A stretch of DNA of 64,000 nt from Paragyromitra xinjiangensis (Eukaryota > Ascomycota > Pezizomycetes > Pezizales > Discinaceae). A program made the position numbers and the translations under genes. The notes beneath the pieces are model-generated. The model was not told the origin of the DNA. It searched no databases and saw only the letters and a list, made by a program, of their open reading frames with translations. Numbering within the stretch: position 1 is the first letter of the stretch; every line of letters starts with the position of its first letter. Shown here piece by piece: positions 24,601 through 36,370 of this stretch. The stretch covers positions 2,170,001 to 2,234,000 of the forward strand of contig JBCAMK010000005.1 in NCBI GenBank assembly GCA_038503065.1, read 5' to 3'.

Positions 24601-27600
24601 ACTTGTTCCTTGAGATTTCTCTGAACTTCCTCTAATACTTCTATTTCCTAGTTTATCGGTCTCCTTCGTTAAATTCATAGCCTTAGCTGCAAGCTCCATT
24701 TTTGCCTGCAAGCGAGTCTTGGGCCTCCACGAGCTATTTTCGTCAGCTTGGCTTGTGTTTTGGAATATGTCAAATTTAGGGTCCTTCTTCAAGGCTGCAG
24801 GCGCCTTTTTGGCGACTGGCCGAGAAGGTCTTAACACCGTTTTCACCTCGGAAACTTTCGCTTGTTCCATCTTTTTTCTCTTTTTTGGTGGGCCAGGGCC
24901 CTCTTTTTCGTTATCGCTACCACTTAGTCTATCCCAATCTGTCATACGTTTGGCTGGTGCAGACGTATGGGCAGCCCCTCGGGCAGCCTTTAGCTTAGGT
25001 GGACGGATAGGTGGACTCTGCTCTTCTCCTAAGCTAAAACCATTGTCTTCGCCTTGATCGGCAACTCCACGCCTAGTTGGTACGGATATGGACGTGAATT
25101 CTGACTTCGAACTCAGATTGAGAGTAGCAAGTTTATCCCCTTCTGTTAAACCCATGTCGTCACTACCATCCTGGGCTGCTATACCCTTAGTCGGCATTTG
25201 TGCAGGGGCAGCCTTCCGAACTGCTCTCCGTTTTGATATACCAACTGGTACTATTTCCTCTTCCTTCTCTTGGACAGCTACACGCTTGGTTGCCGCGGGT
25301 TTTGAGGAGTCCTGCTTAGGCCTTAGATTGCGTACTGGTACGTGAACCGGCAACCTCTCCCCTACTGACTCCAACCCTTCATCGGAGTCTAAAACCAGTT
25401 CATTCGGCTTTGGATTCGCGATAATCGCTGATTTCTTCGCATAAACCCGTTTCTTAGGCCCTGTTTTCTGTTTTGCCTTAGAGGACTTAGTATTTGATGC
25501 CTGCTTTTTAGGTTTAGCGTTACCCTTTCCTTTTCCATTTTTTGATGGAGGATTATCCTCTCTCCCTGGGTCCTCGGAGTCAGGTAGATCCCAGATACTG
25601 GTATCCTCTGGAGACACTAGCTTTGACTCCATCAAGCTTACAACCGTCGGGCGGGGCACCAGTGTGGGATCAAAAGCCGCGACTGCAACCTGTGCATTGC
25701 CTTGCTTCTTTTCAGATTGGCCAGTTCTTCCCACCAGTCTGTCCTTGAGTTTTCCTCTTTGTCTAACCATTTGTTTATCTGCATAGGTGCTTGGAGGAGT
25801 TATATCATCCAATAGCCAGGTAAGGTTAGGGATTGCAGGTCGAGGTTTCTTCTTCGGGTCGTCCTTTGGTGCTGTATGGCCCAGTGTGACTGGTAAGCCA
25901 TGCGAATCCTCAGTGATCTTAGAAGCTGTAGTCTCGGTCTTCTTTTTGAGCATATCTTCCCGTTCTATACGACTTTCACCCACGAGATTCTCTAGAGGAA
26001 CTGGTCCACCGGGAGCTAAAAGTCGAGACTTCCTCCCTATCTTAGCTATAAATTTAACAACTCTCCCTTCAGCCGGGGCATCCAAAGACCCAAGGATATT
26101 AGGTTTGCTATCTCTTCCCGAGCTGTCCCTGGGATTTGCGGGAGTTTCAATGACCGAAACCTCATCTGAAAGCTCTGGGAGGTTACGGGTTGCACGCCCC
26201 GGCTTCTCTTCAAGCTCCAGGTTCCCTTCCGTCGACACAACCACCCCTGGGAGTGTTTCCGGATTTTTGGCGATGCTAACGGCCGCAGATCTATGCTTTT
26301 TGAACAGTATTTCATTGCGGATTGCCGGTTTCGGGATCTTCTCTGTTTTCTCCACAGTGTTTAATAGCTGCTCTTGGGCTGGGGTGTGCGAGAGCCCACG
26401 AGCAGATAAAGCTATGGCGGAGTCCCTTGCTAGATTACCCTCTAATCTAACAGCTGGGGCATTTCCTTTGACTGGAAATTCTAGAGGCCTAACAACTTTG
26501 GAGCTTGCCACTTTATGCTTCTTTTGCGGCTTTCCTGTTTGTTTTACAGGCTTTTTCGAAACTCTCCTGGCTGGCATGTCTCTGAAAAGTAACTCCAGTT
26601 GCTGTTCTTCGGGAACATCCGTTACATCAGTTAACTCTGAGCCGCTCTCAATCAAACCTTCCGGAATCTCTGTAGCTCGTTGTACACGCACTGAAGATCT
26701 TAAATATCGCTGTTGATTCCTCGAAGCTATCTCAAAGGTATCGTCAAGAAAATCTCTAGTTGTATGTGGTACCAGCGGCCCCAAAATTGAAGCCCCAGCT
26801 ATCCCTCCAGAGGCATTATCAGGAGTCTCAGCGGTATCCTGGATGAGCTCGCTAGCAGCTAAATGGGGCACGAGTCTTTGCTGTCTAGGAGCTAGAGATG
26901 ATCTGAAGTTTTGACTAGAGTCCCTAAAGCTAGAACCATTGGATTCGCCCTCCACCTCAGTCAGATCTGCACTCTGCGTCTTTTCCTCTTCCGATCCTCT
27001 CGATCTCCCCCCTCCGTTGACTGGTAAACCCAAACCATCTCCACCTCCATCTAGATCGGTCGCCGATTTAGGGCTAGAACGACTTCTCCCTGAGCTTTCC
27101 AGTACCTTCAAGATGTCATCTCTATGTCTTTCGAGTTCATCTAGCTTTGCCTGCTGAGATTGATGACGTGCAGGATTGGCCTGTATATCCTTTACTGGTG
27201 CACTACTCATTGCCGATCGATTAGACATCCGTCTTAGTACCTTACTCTTACACCGCTTCACGTCTTCTGCAAAGTCATCCGCATCGGTCTTATAGCAAAG
27301 AACCATCACATTATCAGAATACGACGATGGCCGCATAGACAAAAGATAGAGATACCCATCCTCCTCATAGTCGCAAAGGTGAAGCTTGAAATATGTAAAA
27401 TCTTTCATCGCGTCACCAGTAACGCCTTGATTAGTGGACTCGATCTTACTGATATTAACGATCTTGAAGTCGACCCAGTCGGGTGAGCGGTCCCGGTTGG
27501 GTGGGATGTAGATACTAAATATTTCGGCGATGCTAATAGATATGGCGCCGAATTCTGTGTTTATGGGATTGCCTTCTCCTATCTTCACTTGATAGCCGTT

Positions 27601-28756
27601 GTAACCGGTTGGCAGTCTACCTTCAATTAAGTATTGGCGCTGTCGATATTCGAGTGAGAAACTATGAAGGAAACACAAGTCTTACCCGATATCTAAATCA
27701 TATCTCTCTTCCTCCATATCAGTAATGAAGGATACAAATCCATTTTCCCATTGTGACCCGTCTTGTAGTGGGAAGCCTTTCGTAAAATCACTAGCTTCGC
27801 TTGACTGGCAGAATGCAGCCAATCGGTGACGAATCTCCTCTTTATCCCCAAAGCCCAGCATCATTTGCCAGATGATTTTCCCAGCAACTATTTTGAGCAT
27901 CCTATCGGCTCCGGAGATAATGATTTCCCCAACGTTTTTTCTTTCCTCGCCAGACAGGCATTAGCGGCGGAAACGGGATTCGAGAAACATAAGGTCGGAA
28001 ACATACAAAGTCTCCTCTGGCATCTCCCAAATGCGCTCTCTATTTATCTCCGAATCGCCCAAGAGTTCAACAAGTAACAAGCCTATCCAACGTCTTGATA
28101 AGTCCGACTCTTTCGTCTCGACAAAGCAGGTGAGCAGCTTGACAACCAGAGAATCTCCAACGGCACCTTTATAGTCGACTAGTAGTTCTTTAGGCATTGC
28201 AAGGTCACTATTCTCATCATTTAAGGTCTCCAGTGCCTCCTAGAGCATTATAAGCCAAGTACACTAATCTCCACAAAAGCCTTACCAGAAACAAGCCACT
28301 CACAATCATTCGGAATAAGCCTTGGTCTTTTGCTAGGCAAGGCGCTGCTTCTAGAAGTATCTTTGTTACAAAAGTAAACGCAGTATCGTCGAGTAAGCAC
28401 CAGCGTTCATAATCCTCTTCGCTAATAGACCTGACTAGCTTTTTGACTTCCTCGGCAGCAAAAAAAACCTGTTGTCAACTACTTCAGACATACTTTTCTC
28501 TTTAGACTTATATGAGTGGGAAAAATTGCTACCCTTACCTTCCCGGCTGGCCCTTCCGGTGGATTGAGCTTTTCTTTGAGGTTTTTGCGAAGAAGGGAGG
28601 GAACTCTGTTTCGTTAGTTCTAGATAATTGCCAGACAATACAAGGTAGGTGATAAACTAACTGGAGGGTACCATGTTTCTCAGTGGATCTACGACCAGAA
28701 GACTGGAAGTGAGCGGCCAAAGCATCAATAGGATCCAAATGGCTGGATACATTCAT
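21690..28756 (-). CDS. Very large protein, Red1/SYCP2-like meiotic axis candidate
   Basis: My model joins nine exons: 28756-28662, 28605-28539, 28468-28286, 28239-28007, 27940-27736, 27639-22632, 22531-22107, 22065-22024 and 21980-21690. The total is 6549 nt, about 2182 residues. The N-terminal ~260 residues are helical (PSLLRKNLKEKLNPPEG, SRRWIGLLLVELLGD, MLKIVAGKIIWQMMLGF) and could be an armadillo-like domain. A beta-rich segment follows (AISISIAEIFSIYIPPNRD, DWVDFKIVNISKI, DFTYFKLHLCDYEEDGYLYL), resembling a PH/Spt16M-like fold. About 1500 residues of Lys/Ser/Glu-rich disordered sequence come next. The C-terminal ~100 residues (from DFEKQGNEIVNQLGESHEKE) form a coiled coil. ARM-like plus PH-like head, long linker and C-terminal coiled coil is the layout of the axis proteins SYCP2, Red1 and ASY3, which bind HORMA proteins and cohesin. 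The assignment rests on architecture, not a signature motif. The exon 5/6 junction is uncertain. Confidence 0.6.
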
Positions 28757-29209
28757 CTCAAGACCCCTTTTGTAGTGACTGGCCAGATAGCCTTTTAGTC
28801 GTCGTTTACCTTATTCTGTTGTTACTCCAGATGAACAAGCTGTAATAAACCTAGGCAGGTCTTCCCAGTTGGTATCTCTCTTAAGAAAAGTGAGGAAGTT
28901 CGATTTCCAGATGTTTATTCAAAGGGTGCCCTGGAGGTAGACGAGGCTAGGATTTTTTGATCACACGCCATCACCAACGCACCTCTTAGCACTTTAGATT
29001 TGAATAACACGTGTAATTATTCATATGCTATCGATACTCGATAAACCTTCCTAGCATGAATACATGTAGCCCCAAAAGTTTTCAGGACTGAATCTCAGAA
29101 TGTTATCAATATCTTAAAAGTAACTTCGTTTGCCGATAAATTTCTTAAGTCATAATCATCATTTTGAACAATCCGATAACCCAACTCGTACATAATACCC
29201 GTTTCCTTA

Positions 29210-29280
29210 AGCTCGTTCCAGTCCCCTACTGTCTATGGCTGCTGCACACCGCGTGTATGGGATTGGTCACGAGACTACCG
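29210..29280. repeat. Degenerate dispersed repeat copy
   Basis: CCCCTACTG, GGCTGCTGCACACCGCG and TCACGAGACTA occur in the same order as in the copy at about 11515-11575. The stop codon of the neighbouring minus-strand coding fragment lies inside or against this block. Confidence 0.55.
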
Positions 29281-29580
29281 TTTCCTCAAACAGCAAATTT
29301 CGTTGGGCCATTGAATTACATATATCATCACTAGTGGGAACGGTGAAATCTCCTGGACGCCAAGGACCATAATCAATATATATTCGACCTCCTCCCACTC
29401 CCTCTCCCCATCCATGGGACTGGAAACGGTCTGTCCTGGCTTGAACTCCCAATAAGTCACTCTCTTGATCCATGTTTGTGATGGGAGAACGGGCACGGAG
29501 AAGAAAGGACCCAGAGTTGATTCGCATCTGTTCCTTCAATAACAGGTAGTCGCCTCCTGCTGGTCGAACATGAGATGGAC
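29267..29580 (-). pseudogene. Coding-like fragment, unknown family
   Basis: A minus-strand frame of about 100 codons that reads like folded protein (DQESDLLGVQARTDRFQSHG, GGRIYIDYGPWRPGDFTVPT). The start is unclear because the upstream frame closes. On the same strand upstream lies a Lys-rich, shifted frame over a simple TTTGG/CCAAA sequence. It may be an exon of a decayed gene truncated by the adjoining repeat. I do not recognise it. Confidence 0.3.
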
Positions 29581-29890
29581 CCCCCTCTTCCGCGCCTCCT
29601 TGTAATTTTCAGCGTATTTATGGGATTTGGCTCTGTTCCTCTGGGGGTTTTGGTTGGTTTTGGCTTTGTCCCTTCGGCTTTAGTGGGGGTTGGCTTTTCT
29701 CTGCACGGTTTTGGCTTTCGGTTCTTGGGTCTTCTTGGGGGCTTTAACTATTCCTCTCATCTCTCGCCACATTGTGCAGCCAATGTACTGATGGTGATGG
29801 TGGTAGCGACGATGATGGCGATGGTAACGACAATGATGGTGATAATTTTTTTCATTCTTCTGTAAGTTTTGTATCGTCGGGGTTAGCATC

Positions 29891-30126
29891 ATCCCTTATG
29901 CTGGTAATGCTGCCAACCTCCGTGGGGGCCAAATAACGACGAACATTTAAGGCCGCGCAATGATCAATGTTGTTGGGTTCTCAGAACTACAATATGAATT
30001 TCTAAGAAATACATAGGTAGTCCTAGGAAGTAAGTGAAGAATATTACCTGCCACGGAGAGGCTACCTCCTTCTGCTCCGAAACTTCGGATAAATGTTGGC
30101 AGCATCGGAGTACCAGCATAAGGGAT
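29891..30126. mobile_element. MITE-like element with terminal inverted repeats
   Basis: A 236-bp unit bounded by inverted arms. The left arm, 29891-29917, reads ATCCCTTATGCTGGTA..ATGCTGCCAAC. The right arm, 30095-30126, is its reverse complement with five extra bases in the middle. A second inverted pair, CTCCGTGG/CCACGGAG, lies further in (about 29918 and 30051). The interior has no coding frame. Size and symmetry suit a non-autonomous DNA transposon. I could not settle a target-site duplication. Confidence 0.65.
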
Positions 30127-30762
30127 AGTAATTTAATTTATTAGCTCTTGAAGGACATACAATAAGAATACCCTATCCTTCTCTTCCTTTTCTCCCCACT
30201 TTTAATCTTTGTTATCTACGCCGCATCGTCGAAGCCCAAACTTTTCTATTTCCTCGTCATTCCTCCGTGCATTCACCCTAGCTCGTCTTTCTCTCATATT
30301 ACAGAACGTACAACTCTCACTTCTAACTGACATCATCAACTTTAATATGTTATGCTCTATCCGGAGGAGGCTTTATAGAAACCCTACCTTGTGATACAAA
30401 GTGCGAGTGATAGGCTATGACCCGAACACGCGTAGCCCCATCAGTAAAAAATGCCCAAAGAATCTAAGGGTTGTAAAACCCAGCAAATACACAACTAGAA
30501 ACTATTCACTAATCGTATTTAGCAGGTCTGTATCGCAGATTGTAGAGTACTAACGGCTAAAAGATAGAATCCCAACGCCATGATTAGTAGGCTTGAACGG
30601 AAACTACATTTAGGCATGAAAACGTAAGTGAGAGATAACGGGTTAATTTAGGGCCAAGAAACGTACTGCTACAGACGAGGCGGCCATGTCTTTAGGTTAT
30701 AAGTGTTAACTCATTAACTGAAATTAACTTATAGCTTGGCATAGGTATACGAGTATTTCATT

Positions 30763-30783
30763 GAGATTGCCTGAGGCAATCTC
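30763..30783. repeat. Perfect short hairpin
   Basis: GAGATTGCC, a three-base loop TGA, then GGCAATCTC: a 9-bp perfect stem in otherwise featureless sequence. Confidence 0.7.
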
Positions 30784-31389
30784 GTGAGATCAGAGGCTGG
30801 TTCGGCGGTGGGCCTGTTTATGCACTTTCGAGGTTGAACCACGAAGATTTGGCCACATTGCTTCAGCAGTTCTCTCATTAGAACCAATTCCTATTCTTCC
30901 CCACCCAGGCCTCCATATTCAGAAATGATCGATTGGCCGTCCCCTCTTCTTAAAGAGGGGTTTGAGGTTGATGTCGGCAAAGAAAAAATAATTACAGTAA
31001 ATGAGGGGAGATACGGCTCCACCATTCGTGGGATGCAGTGATAAGACGCAATTAAATGATGAAAACACAATTGGTCGCTGTCTCTTCCCAAACGCGGGGA
31101 AGCCATAAAACGCCGTTCGTACATAAAACCGTGCCTACCCTGCGTCCCACCTGCAGCAGATTCACGACGTTGCTGTCGGCAAACGGTTGTACCTGCCAAG
31201 CCCTGCCTAGCGCCCCCTGCAACATGTCGTCACACCCGCTTGGCGTGGAGGTCCACTAATTTGCCAGCTCAACGCGCGCAGCAACACCCGACTACCGAAA
31301 ATCTTCACGATACCAGAATATCTTTCCCCTCCCAAAAAGCTCCTCGCCGGATCTTGAACCACTCACTCCGTATGTTTGTCTGGTAGGAA

Positions 31390-33993
31390 ATGGAATACCA
31401 TTTGCAAACCCCGATTCAAGCTCTGGGTAACGGGTCAACTCCGAGCCCCAGAGACCCTAATGAGCTCACTCGTTTGTTCCCCCCGCGGAGCACCCCCTTA
31501 CGTCGTTTGACGAGCGCCAAAGCTAACGATACACCAAATACAGGCGCAAAGGATCTTCCAACTCAACTCGTTATCTCGTTTACGCTTGGGCTCGGCGCGT
31601 TCTTTACATTCTGTTTTCTCCGCCCACGATGGTCAACGCTCTATGCTGCGCGAAAAAAGCAAGTTCACAGTGGTATGTATCCTACGGTTGGGCGATGGAT
31701 TTGATACCATAGACATAACTTTAGGCTGACGAGGTCCACAAAATTAGCTTCAACACTCCCTGAACTCCCGAAATCGTTCTTTGGCTGGATGCCAGCCCTC
31801 TGGCGTATTGGAGATGAAAAAGTTCTCGCTACGGCTGGCCTGGATGCCTATGTCTTCCTCGCCTTCTTCAAGATGGCGATCCGGTTCACTGGATACGCTA
31901 CTATTTTAGCATACACCATTCTCCTCCCTATTCAATATTACTTCGATGGGCCTAAAACCCAGTTTGGTTTTCCTTCATGGGTCCTCCGGAACGGACGGGC
32001 CGAATTTTTTGGCGAAAAGAAACCAGGAAAAGAACACAAGCTTGATGGTCCTTACCTTTGGGCATATGTTGTCTTTATTTATATCTTCACCGCGCTAGCA
32101 GTCTATCTGCTCATCGATGCGACGAAAGAAGTTATGACTGTGAGACAGAAGTATCTTGGTGGACAGGTCACAATAACAGACCGAACAATCCGTCTTTCTG
32201 GGGTTCCACCTGAGCTCCGCTCAGAAGCAGCACTGAAGGAATACGTGGAAGACCTTGGAATTGGCAAAGTTGAAGCTGTCACGATCTGCCGGAACTGGAA
32301 AGAATTGGATGCACTGATGGAACAGCGTGCGTATGTGGTAAGGAAGTTGGAGGAGGCATATACAGCGTACAACAAACTTCGTAGGAAACAAAAACACCAA
32401 CAAGCTCTACCAACAACAGAATCAGAAGCGCACAACGAACAAGATACACCGTTGCTGTACGAAAATGGAAGCTCAAAAGATGGAAAGTGCAAGAGGCCAA
32501 CGCTTACGCTCCATTACGGCCGTTTCAAACTAAAAACTAAGAAAGTGGATGCAATTGACCATTACGAAGTCAGACTATCCGCTCTTGACGAAAAAATCAT
32601 TGCCGCAAGGAAAAAGGAGTACCCTCCCGTTCCGATTGCATTCGTTACTATGGCTTCCACTGCTTCTGCCCAAGTCGCTATTCAAGCCGTCCTTGATCCT
32701 CGCTTCGCCACTCTGCTCGCATACCAGGCTCCTTCACCTTCATCGATAGTTTGGCGTAACACCTACATGTCACGTCTTTCCCGGGTGTCTCGCTCATGGG
32801 CCATTTCTGCCTTCGTCACGATCCTAAGTGTAGTATGGCTTGTTCCCGTCACAGGTCTAGCAGCCCTTCTAAACATGGAGGACATCCGCAGGGTCAGCAA
32901 GCCCCTCGCCGACATCCTCGAAGGCAATGAGATAGTCAAATCCCTCGTGCAAGGATTCTTACCCACTCTCGCACTTACCCTCTTCAACGTCGCTGTACCC
33001 TACTTTTACGAATGGCTCTCCAACTACCAAGGCATGATTTCTCAAGCCGATATCGAACTCTCCGTCATCTCCAAAAACTTCTTCTTCACATTCTTCAACC
33101 TCTTCTGCGCCTTCACCATCCTCGGTACAGCCCTAACCTTCGAAAAGCTCTGGGAGGAACTCAAAGGCTCCTTTTCAGATACTACCCGCATCGCCTACGC
33201 TCTCGCTGGCTCCCTAAACGGCCTCGCAGCATTCTACGTCAACCTCATCATCCTCCAAGGCATCGGCATGTTCCCCTTCCGCCTCCTTGAGTTTGGCTCC
33301 GTCGCCCTATACCCAATTATGTTAGTAGGCGCACGCACACCCCGGGACTATGACGAACTCCGCAAGCCTCCTGTATTCTCATACGGATTCTTCCTCCCAC
33401 AACCCATCCTCGTCCTCATCATCACCTTTGTATACTCCATTCTCCCACGCGGCCGTCTCATCCTTGCGTTCGGCTGGATTTACTTCGTGGTTGGCTACTT
33501 CACGTATAAATATCAACTACTATACGCAATGGATCATCCGCAACATTCAACGGGGCAGGCTTGGAGTATGATTTTCTATAGGGTTGTGGTGGGATTAATT
33601 ATATTCCAGTTGGCGATGGCGGGGTTCTTGGCGTCGCAGCAGGCGTTTGTGAGGAGTTCGTTGGTCGTGCCATTAATTATAGCAGGGTTGGTTAGTATGT
33701 ATCGATGGGAGGAGAACTGGGGTCGGTTGAGTAGGTTTATTGCGTTAAGGGCCGTGAAGGAGCCTGAGAGGGTTGCAGATAGTGAATGTGGTACAATGGA
33801 TGAGAGACGGGAGAGGGGACAAGCATTTGTGAATCCGAATCTGGTGACTCCATTGGAGAAACCGTGGATTGTGGAGAGTGGACAGGAAGGGGAGGAGAGG
33901 GAGGAGAGGGAGGAGAGGGAGATTGTAGGGAGTGGGAATGGTGGCTTGGGGTTGGAGAATCCGTGGGCGAGTGGTGGGGATGATCGGCTTTAG
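31390..33993 (+). CDS. CSC1/OSCA/TMEM63-type osmosensitive cation channel
   Basis: Member of the RSN1/CSC1 (former DUF221) family, mechanically or osmotically gated cation channels of the plasma membrane or internal membranes. Two exons, 31390-31672 and 31748-33993, give 842 residues. I chose the acceptor at 31747 because the nearer one at about 31726 brings an immediate stop. An N-terminal membrane segment (QLVISFTLGLGAFFTFCFL) is followed by two more (about 148-172 and 205-225 by eye). Then comes the long cytosolic domain with TIRLSGVPPELRSEAALKEY. The C-terminal half carries the channel helices, including FFFTFFNLFCAFTILGTAL, ALAGSLNGLAAFYVNLIILQ and YPIMLVGARTPRDY. The tail is charged and contains three EERE units from a 9-base tandem repeat near 33890-33920. 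It is convergent with the antiporter gene. Confidence 0.92.
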
Positions 33994-34586
33994 AGCGTTG
34001 TTTGTTTGAATGGCCGTTCCTTCGTTGTTACAATATATTATTTGATATTGCATTGTGAAAGTGTAGGATTGTATCTGGGTAGTTATGGAATTGGGCGTTA
34101 TCATTCTCGGGTAGAAGGGAGGGAGCGGGTTTGATGGATATATGTAGTTTCGGGAGCACATTGGGTTGGGGTGGGGTGTTGTTTGAGTACGGTAGACTAA
34201 TGATATTACGAACAAAATAATCGAATATTTCACGCCTTATGCTTTACCTTATTGTTCTGTTGGTCTTCTATCTGATTACACCAACTCTCCAGGGGGCCAG
34301 CTAACTTAGGCTATTGATGAATGTTATACAAACTACTGTAGCGGATATCTCCTTCGTCGGCTGCCGCCTCTCGAGCCTAATAAAAATTCTTCTTCTCTAT
34401 CTAGCGGAGTCACACATTTTGCCCCATCATATATCTACTTCTTAATCTAATTGAACACAATATAATAGTGTGATAATGTAGACAGAGTGGTTATTCACAT
34501 AAATTTATATCAGGTTTTCTAATCACTCTCTAACTCTCCGTGCTCAACAGAATAAATCAGCGAAATAAAATTACCAGCATCTTTAT
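33994..34586. other. Shared 3' intergenic between convergent genes
   Basis: AT-rich spacer between the stop codons of two convergent genes. It should hold the 3' untranslated ends of both. No gene or repeat seen. Confidence 0.5.
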
Positions 34587-36370
34587 TCACCCACTCCCCT
34601 CCTCAACCCCCCAACTCCCCAATACACCATCGCCGCTACCTCCATTCAGCACTCTTTCCCGCTCGAGGGCTTTCACCCGTCTCACGCACAGCCCCACAGC
34701 TACGGGGCCCAGAATTGTGCACAGCACAGTAGCCCATACCACTATCAGATACAGTTCTGAACTTGCCATGCTCTCTGAGTGAGAGGCTGAAGAAGAGAAA
34801 ATTCCACGTGCTTCAGCGACTGATGCAATCAGGAAACCAATCTCACCACGAGCTATCATTGCTAGGCCTACTATGGCAGGAGGATAGAGAGAGCGCGGCT
34901 TTTGTGGAGGGCCTGTGACGGGTGCTACTGGAGGTGGTGGTGAAGATGAAGGGGAGCGTGATTGAGGTCGTGACTGGAATTGGGTTGGGGATGATGGTTG
35001 TTCATTATTCTCTGGCTCTGGTTCTCTTCTAGTATCACTCGCTGTGTTAATAGCAGGTGTAGGTCCAGTGGCCGATCTCCATCCTAATTTCTTGACCAGG
35101 TGAAGCCTTTCTACGGGCCCAGATATAAAGTCAGGTACTGTAAATCGTAAAAGCCAAACCCCCGTCATGAACTTCCCCGCTGCCATAAGTAATGCATACA
35201 CCAATCCACGCTAAATAGTTCCGCCGTTGAATAGCTGTGTAATTGGGATAGAGAAACCTATCGAGGCAAAGAAGAAAGGCACTAATATTCGAGCAGCTAA
35301 TGGGGCGTAGTAGTGCTCATAGACGCGAGTACCAACCCAAGGTTGGGGTTGCTCTGTAGGCAGAGATAGTGGGGATACTATCTCAGGGCTAACTTCTTGC
35401 GTCTCAGCTGGACTAGTAGAGGCAGAAGGTGAAGAGGTGGTCATATTGTCCCACCATGAGACTGCAGCTCCAGCGAGGAAAGCTGCAAACAAAACTGAGG
35501 TGCCAGCATAGCTTGCACCAGATATCAGGGCGAGGAGGACGCCGGTATGCACCAAGAAAGCCATTTGCCCTTGACCAATGTCCATACGGGAGATCACCCT
35601 CCGCACTTTCCCGCCCTCTTTCTGTCCTACCACTTCCTTACCTCCAAACCGCCTCCAAAATGGCCCGACTACCCATCGACACATAATTACTACACCCACC
35701 AACAAGCCCACACTCGCTCCCACAGGCCGCCCCACAGTTGCTCCACCGATCACACCAGATCCCAACTCTGCAACAATCTGAATCATGACCAAGCCGACCA
35801 CGTCATCCATCATTGCCGCACTTGTGAGTACTGTACCCAACCGAGTCTTTGCGAAGCCAGAAGATGTGAGAATAGAGAACGTGGTCCCCAAAGACGTTGC
35901 TGAGAGCGCGGCTCCAGCAGCAAAGGACTGGAGGGGCGTCGTGCCAGGTAAGATAAAAGTAAGCGTGAAAGAAAGAGATATTGGCAAAATGATACCGGTA
36001 GTTGCAACGGCCACAGATAGGGGAAGGTTAGAGAGAAGGGGAGCCAGGGAAGTTGAGAGGCCGCCTTTTGATATTGAAACTCCATGTTAGTAATTACTCT
36101 TCCCCGTGGGGAACTCCTAGATGTACCTTCATAAACTAGTAAAATCAATCCCAAATACCCCAATTGCACCACTGCTGCCTCAACGCTCGAACCCAGCCAT
36201 CCTCCCAATGGCGTGCCCCAGAACACACCTATCAAGATCTGCCCGACCAGGCCACAGTAAATAGAGCGTTCCAACGCCCAGCTAATCAAGTTGAGAAAAA
36301 GTCCAAAAGTGGAGAGGATAAGGACTTGGAGAATCGAAGGTTCGTGGTAAGGGAGGGAAGTAGCTTCCAT
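34587..36370 (-). CDS. CPA2-type cation/proton antiporter interrupted by an in-frame UAG
   Basis: Na+/H+ or K+/H+ exchanger of the CPA2 (KefB/KHA1-like) family, an integral membrane transporter. Exons 36370-36127 and 36064-34587 give 573 codons plus stop, with one internal UAG as codon 366 (35211-35213). Family features are the helices LIGVFWGTPLGGWLG and LGLILLVYEGGLSTSL, then AALSATSLGTTFSILTSSGF and LGTVLTSAAMMDDVVGLVMI with the paired Asp expected of an electrogenic exchanger. After the UAG the same frame runs on unbroken for 207 codons and still looks conserved (RGLVYALLMAAGKFMTGVWL, AIVGLAMIARGEIGFLIASV, LIVVWATVLCTILGPVAVGL). A hydrophilic Pro/Ser loop lies at about 400-460. By recollection the UAG replaces a Trp (UGG) common in homologues. 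The gene may be recoded, a recent pseudogene, or carry a sequence error. Confidence 0.85.
35211..35213 (-). other. In-frame UAG inside the antiporter
   Basis: Codon 366 on the minus strand, in context ATT TAG CGT. The adenosine (complement of base 35212) is preceded by U. No GT/AG intron that I can find would remove it, since the flanking sequence encodes consecutive membrane-protein residues. Confidence 0.85.

Larger units (their letters stand above)
28757..31389. other. Intergenic island between the large gene and the channel gene
   Basis: The first few hundred bases are the upstream region of the minus-strand gene. The rest holds a coding-like fragment, a dispersed-repeat copy, an inverted-repeat element and a short perfect hairpin, listed separately. 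The last ~400 bases, with C-rich tracts, are probably the promoter of the channel gene at 31390. Confidence 0.4.

Noticed and set aside
25787..26716. 309-codon + frame
   Set aside because: Shadow of the large minus-strand gene; Ser-rich and lacking motifs.
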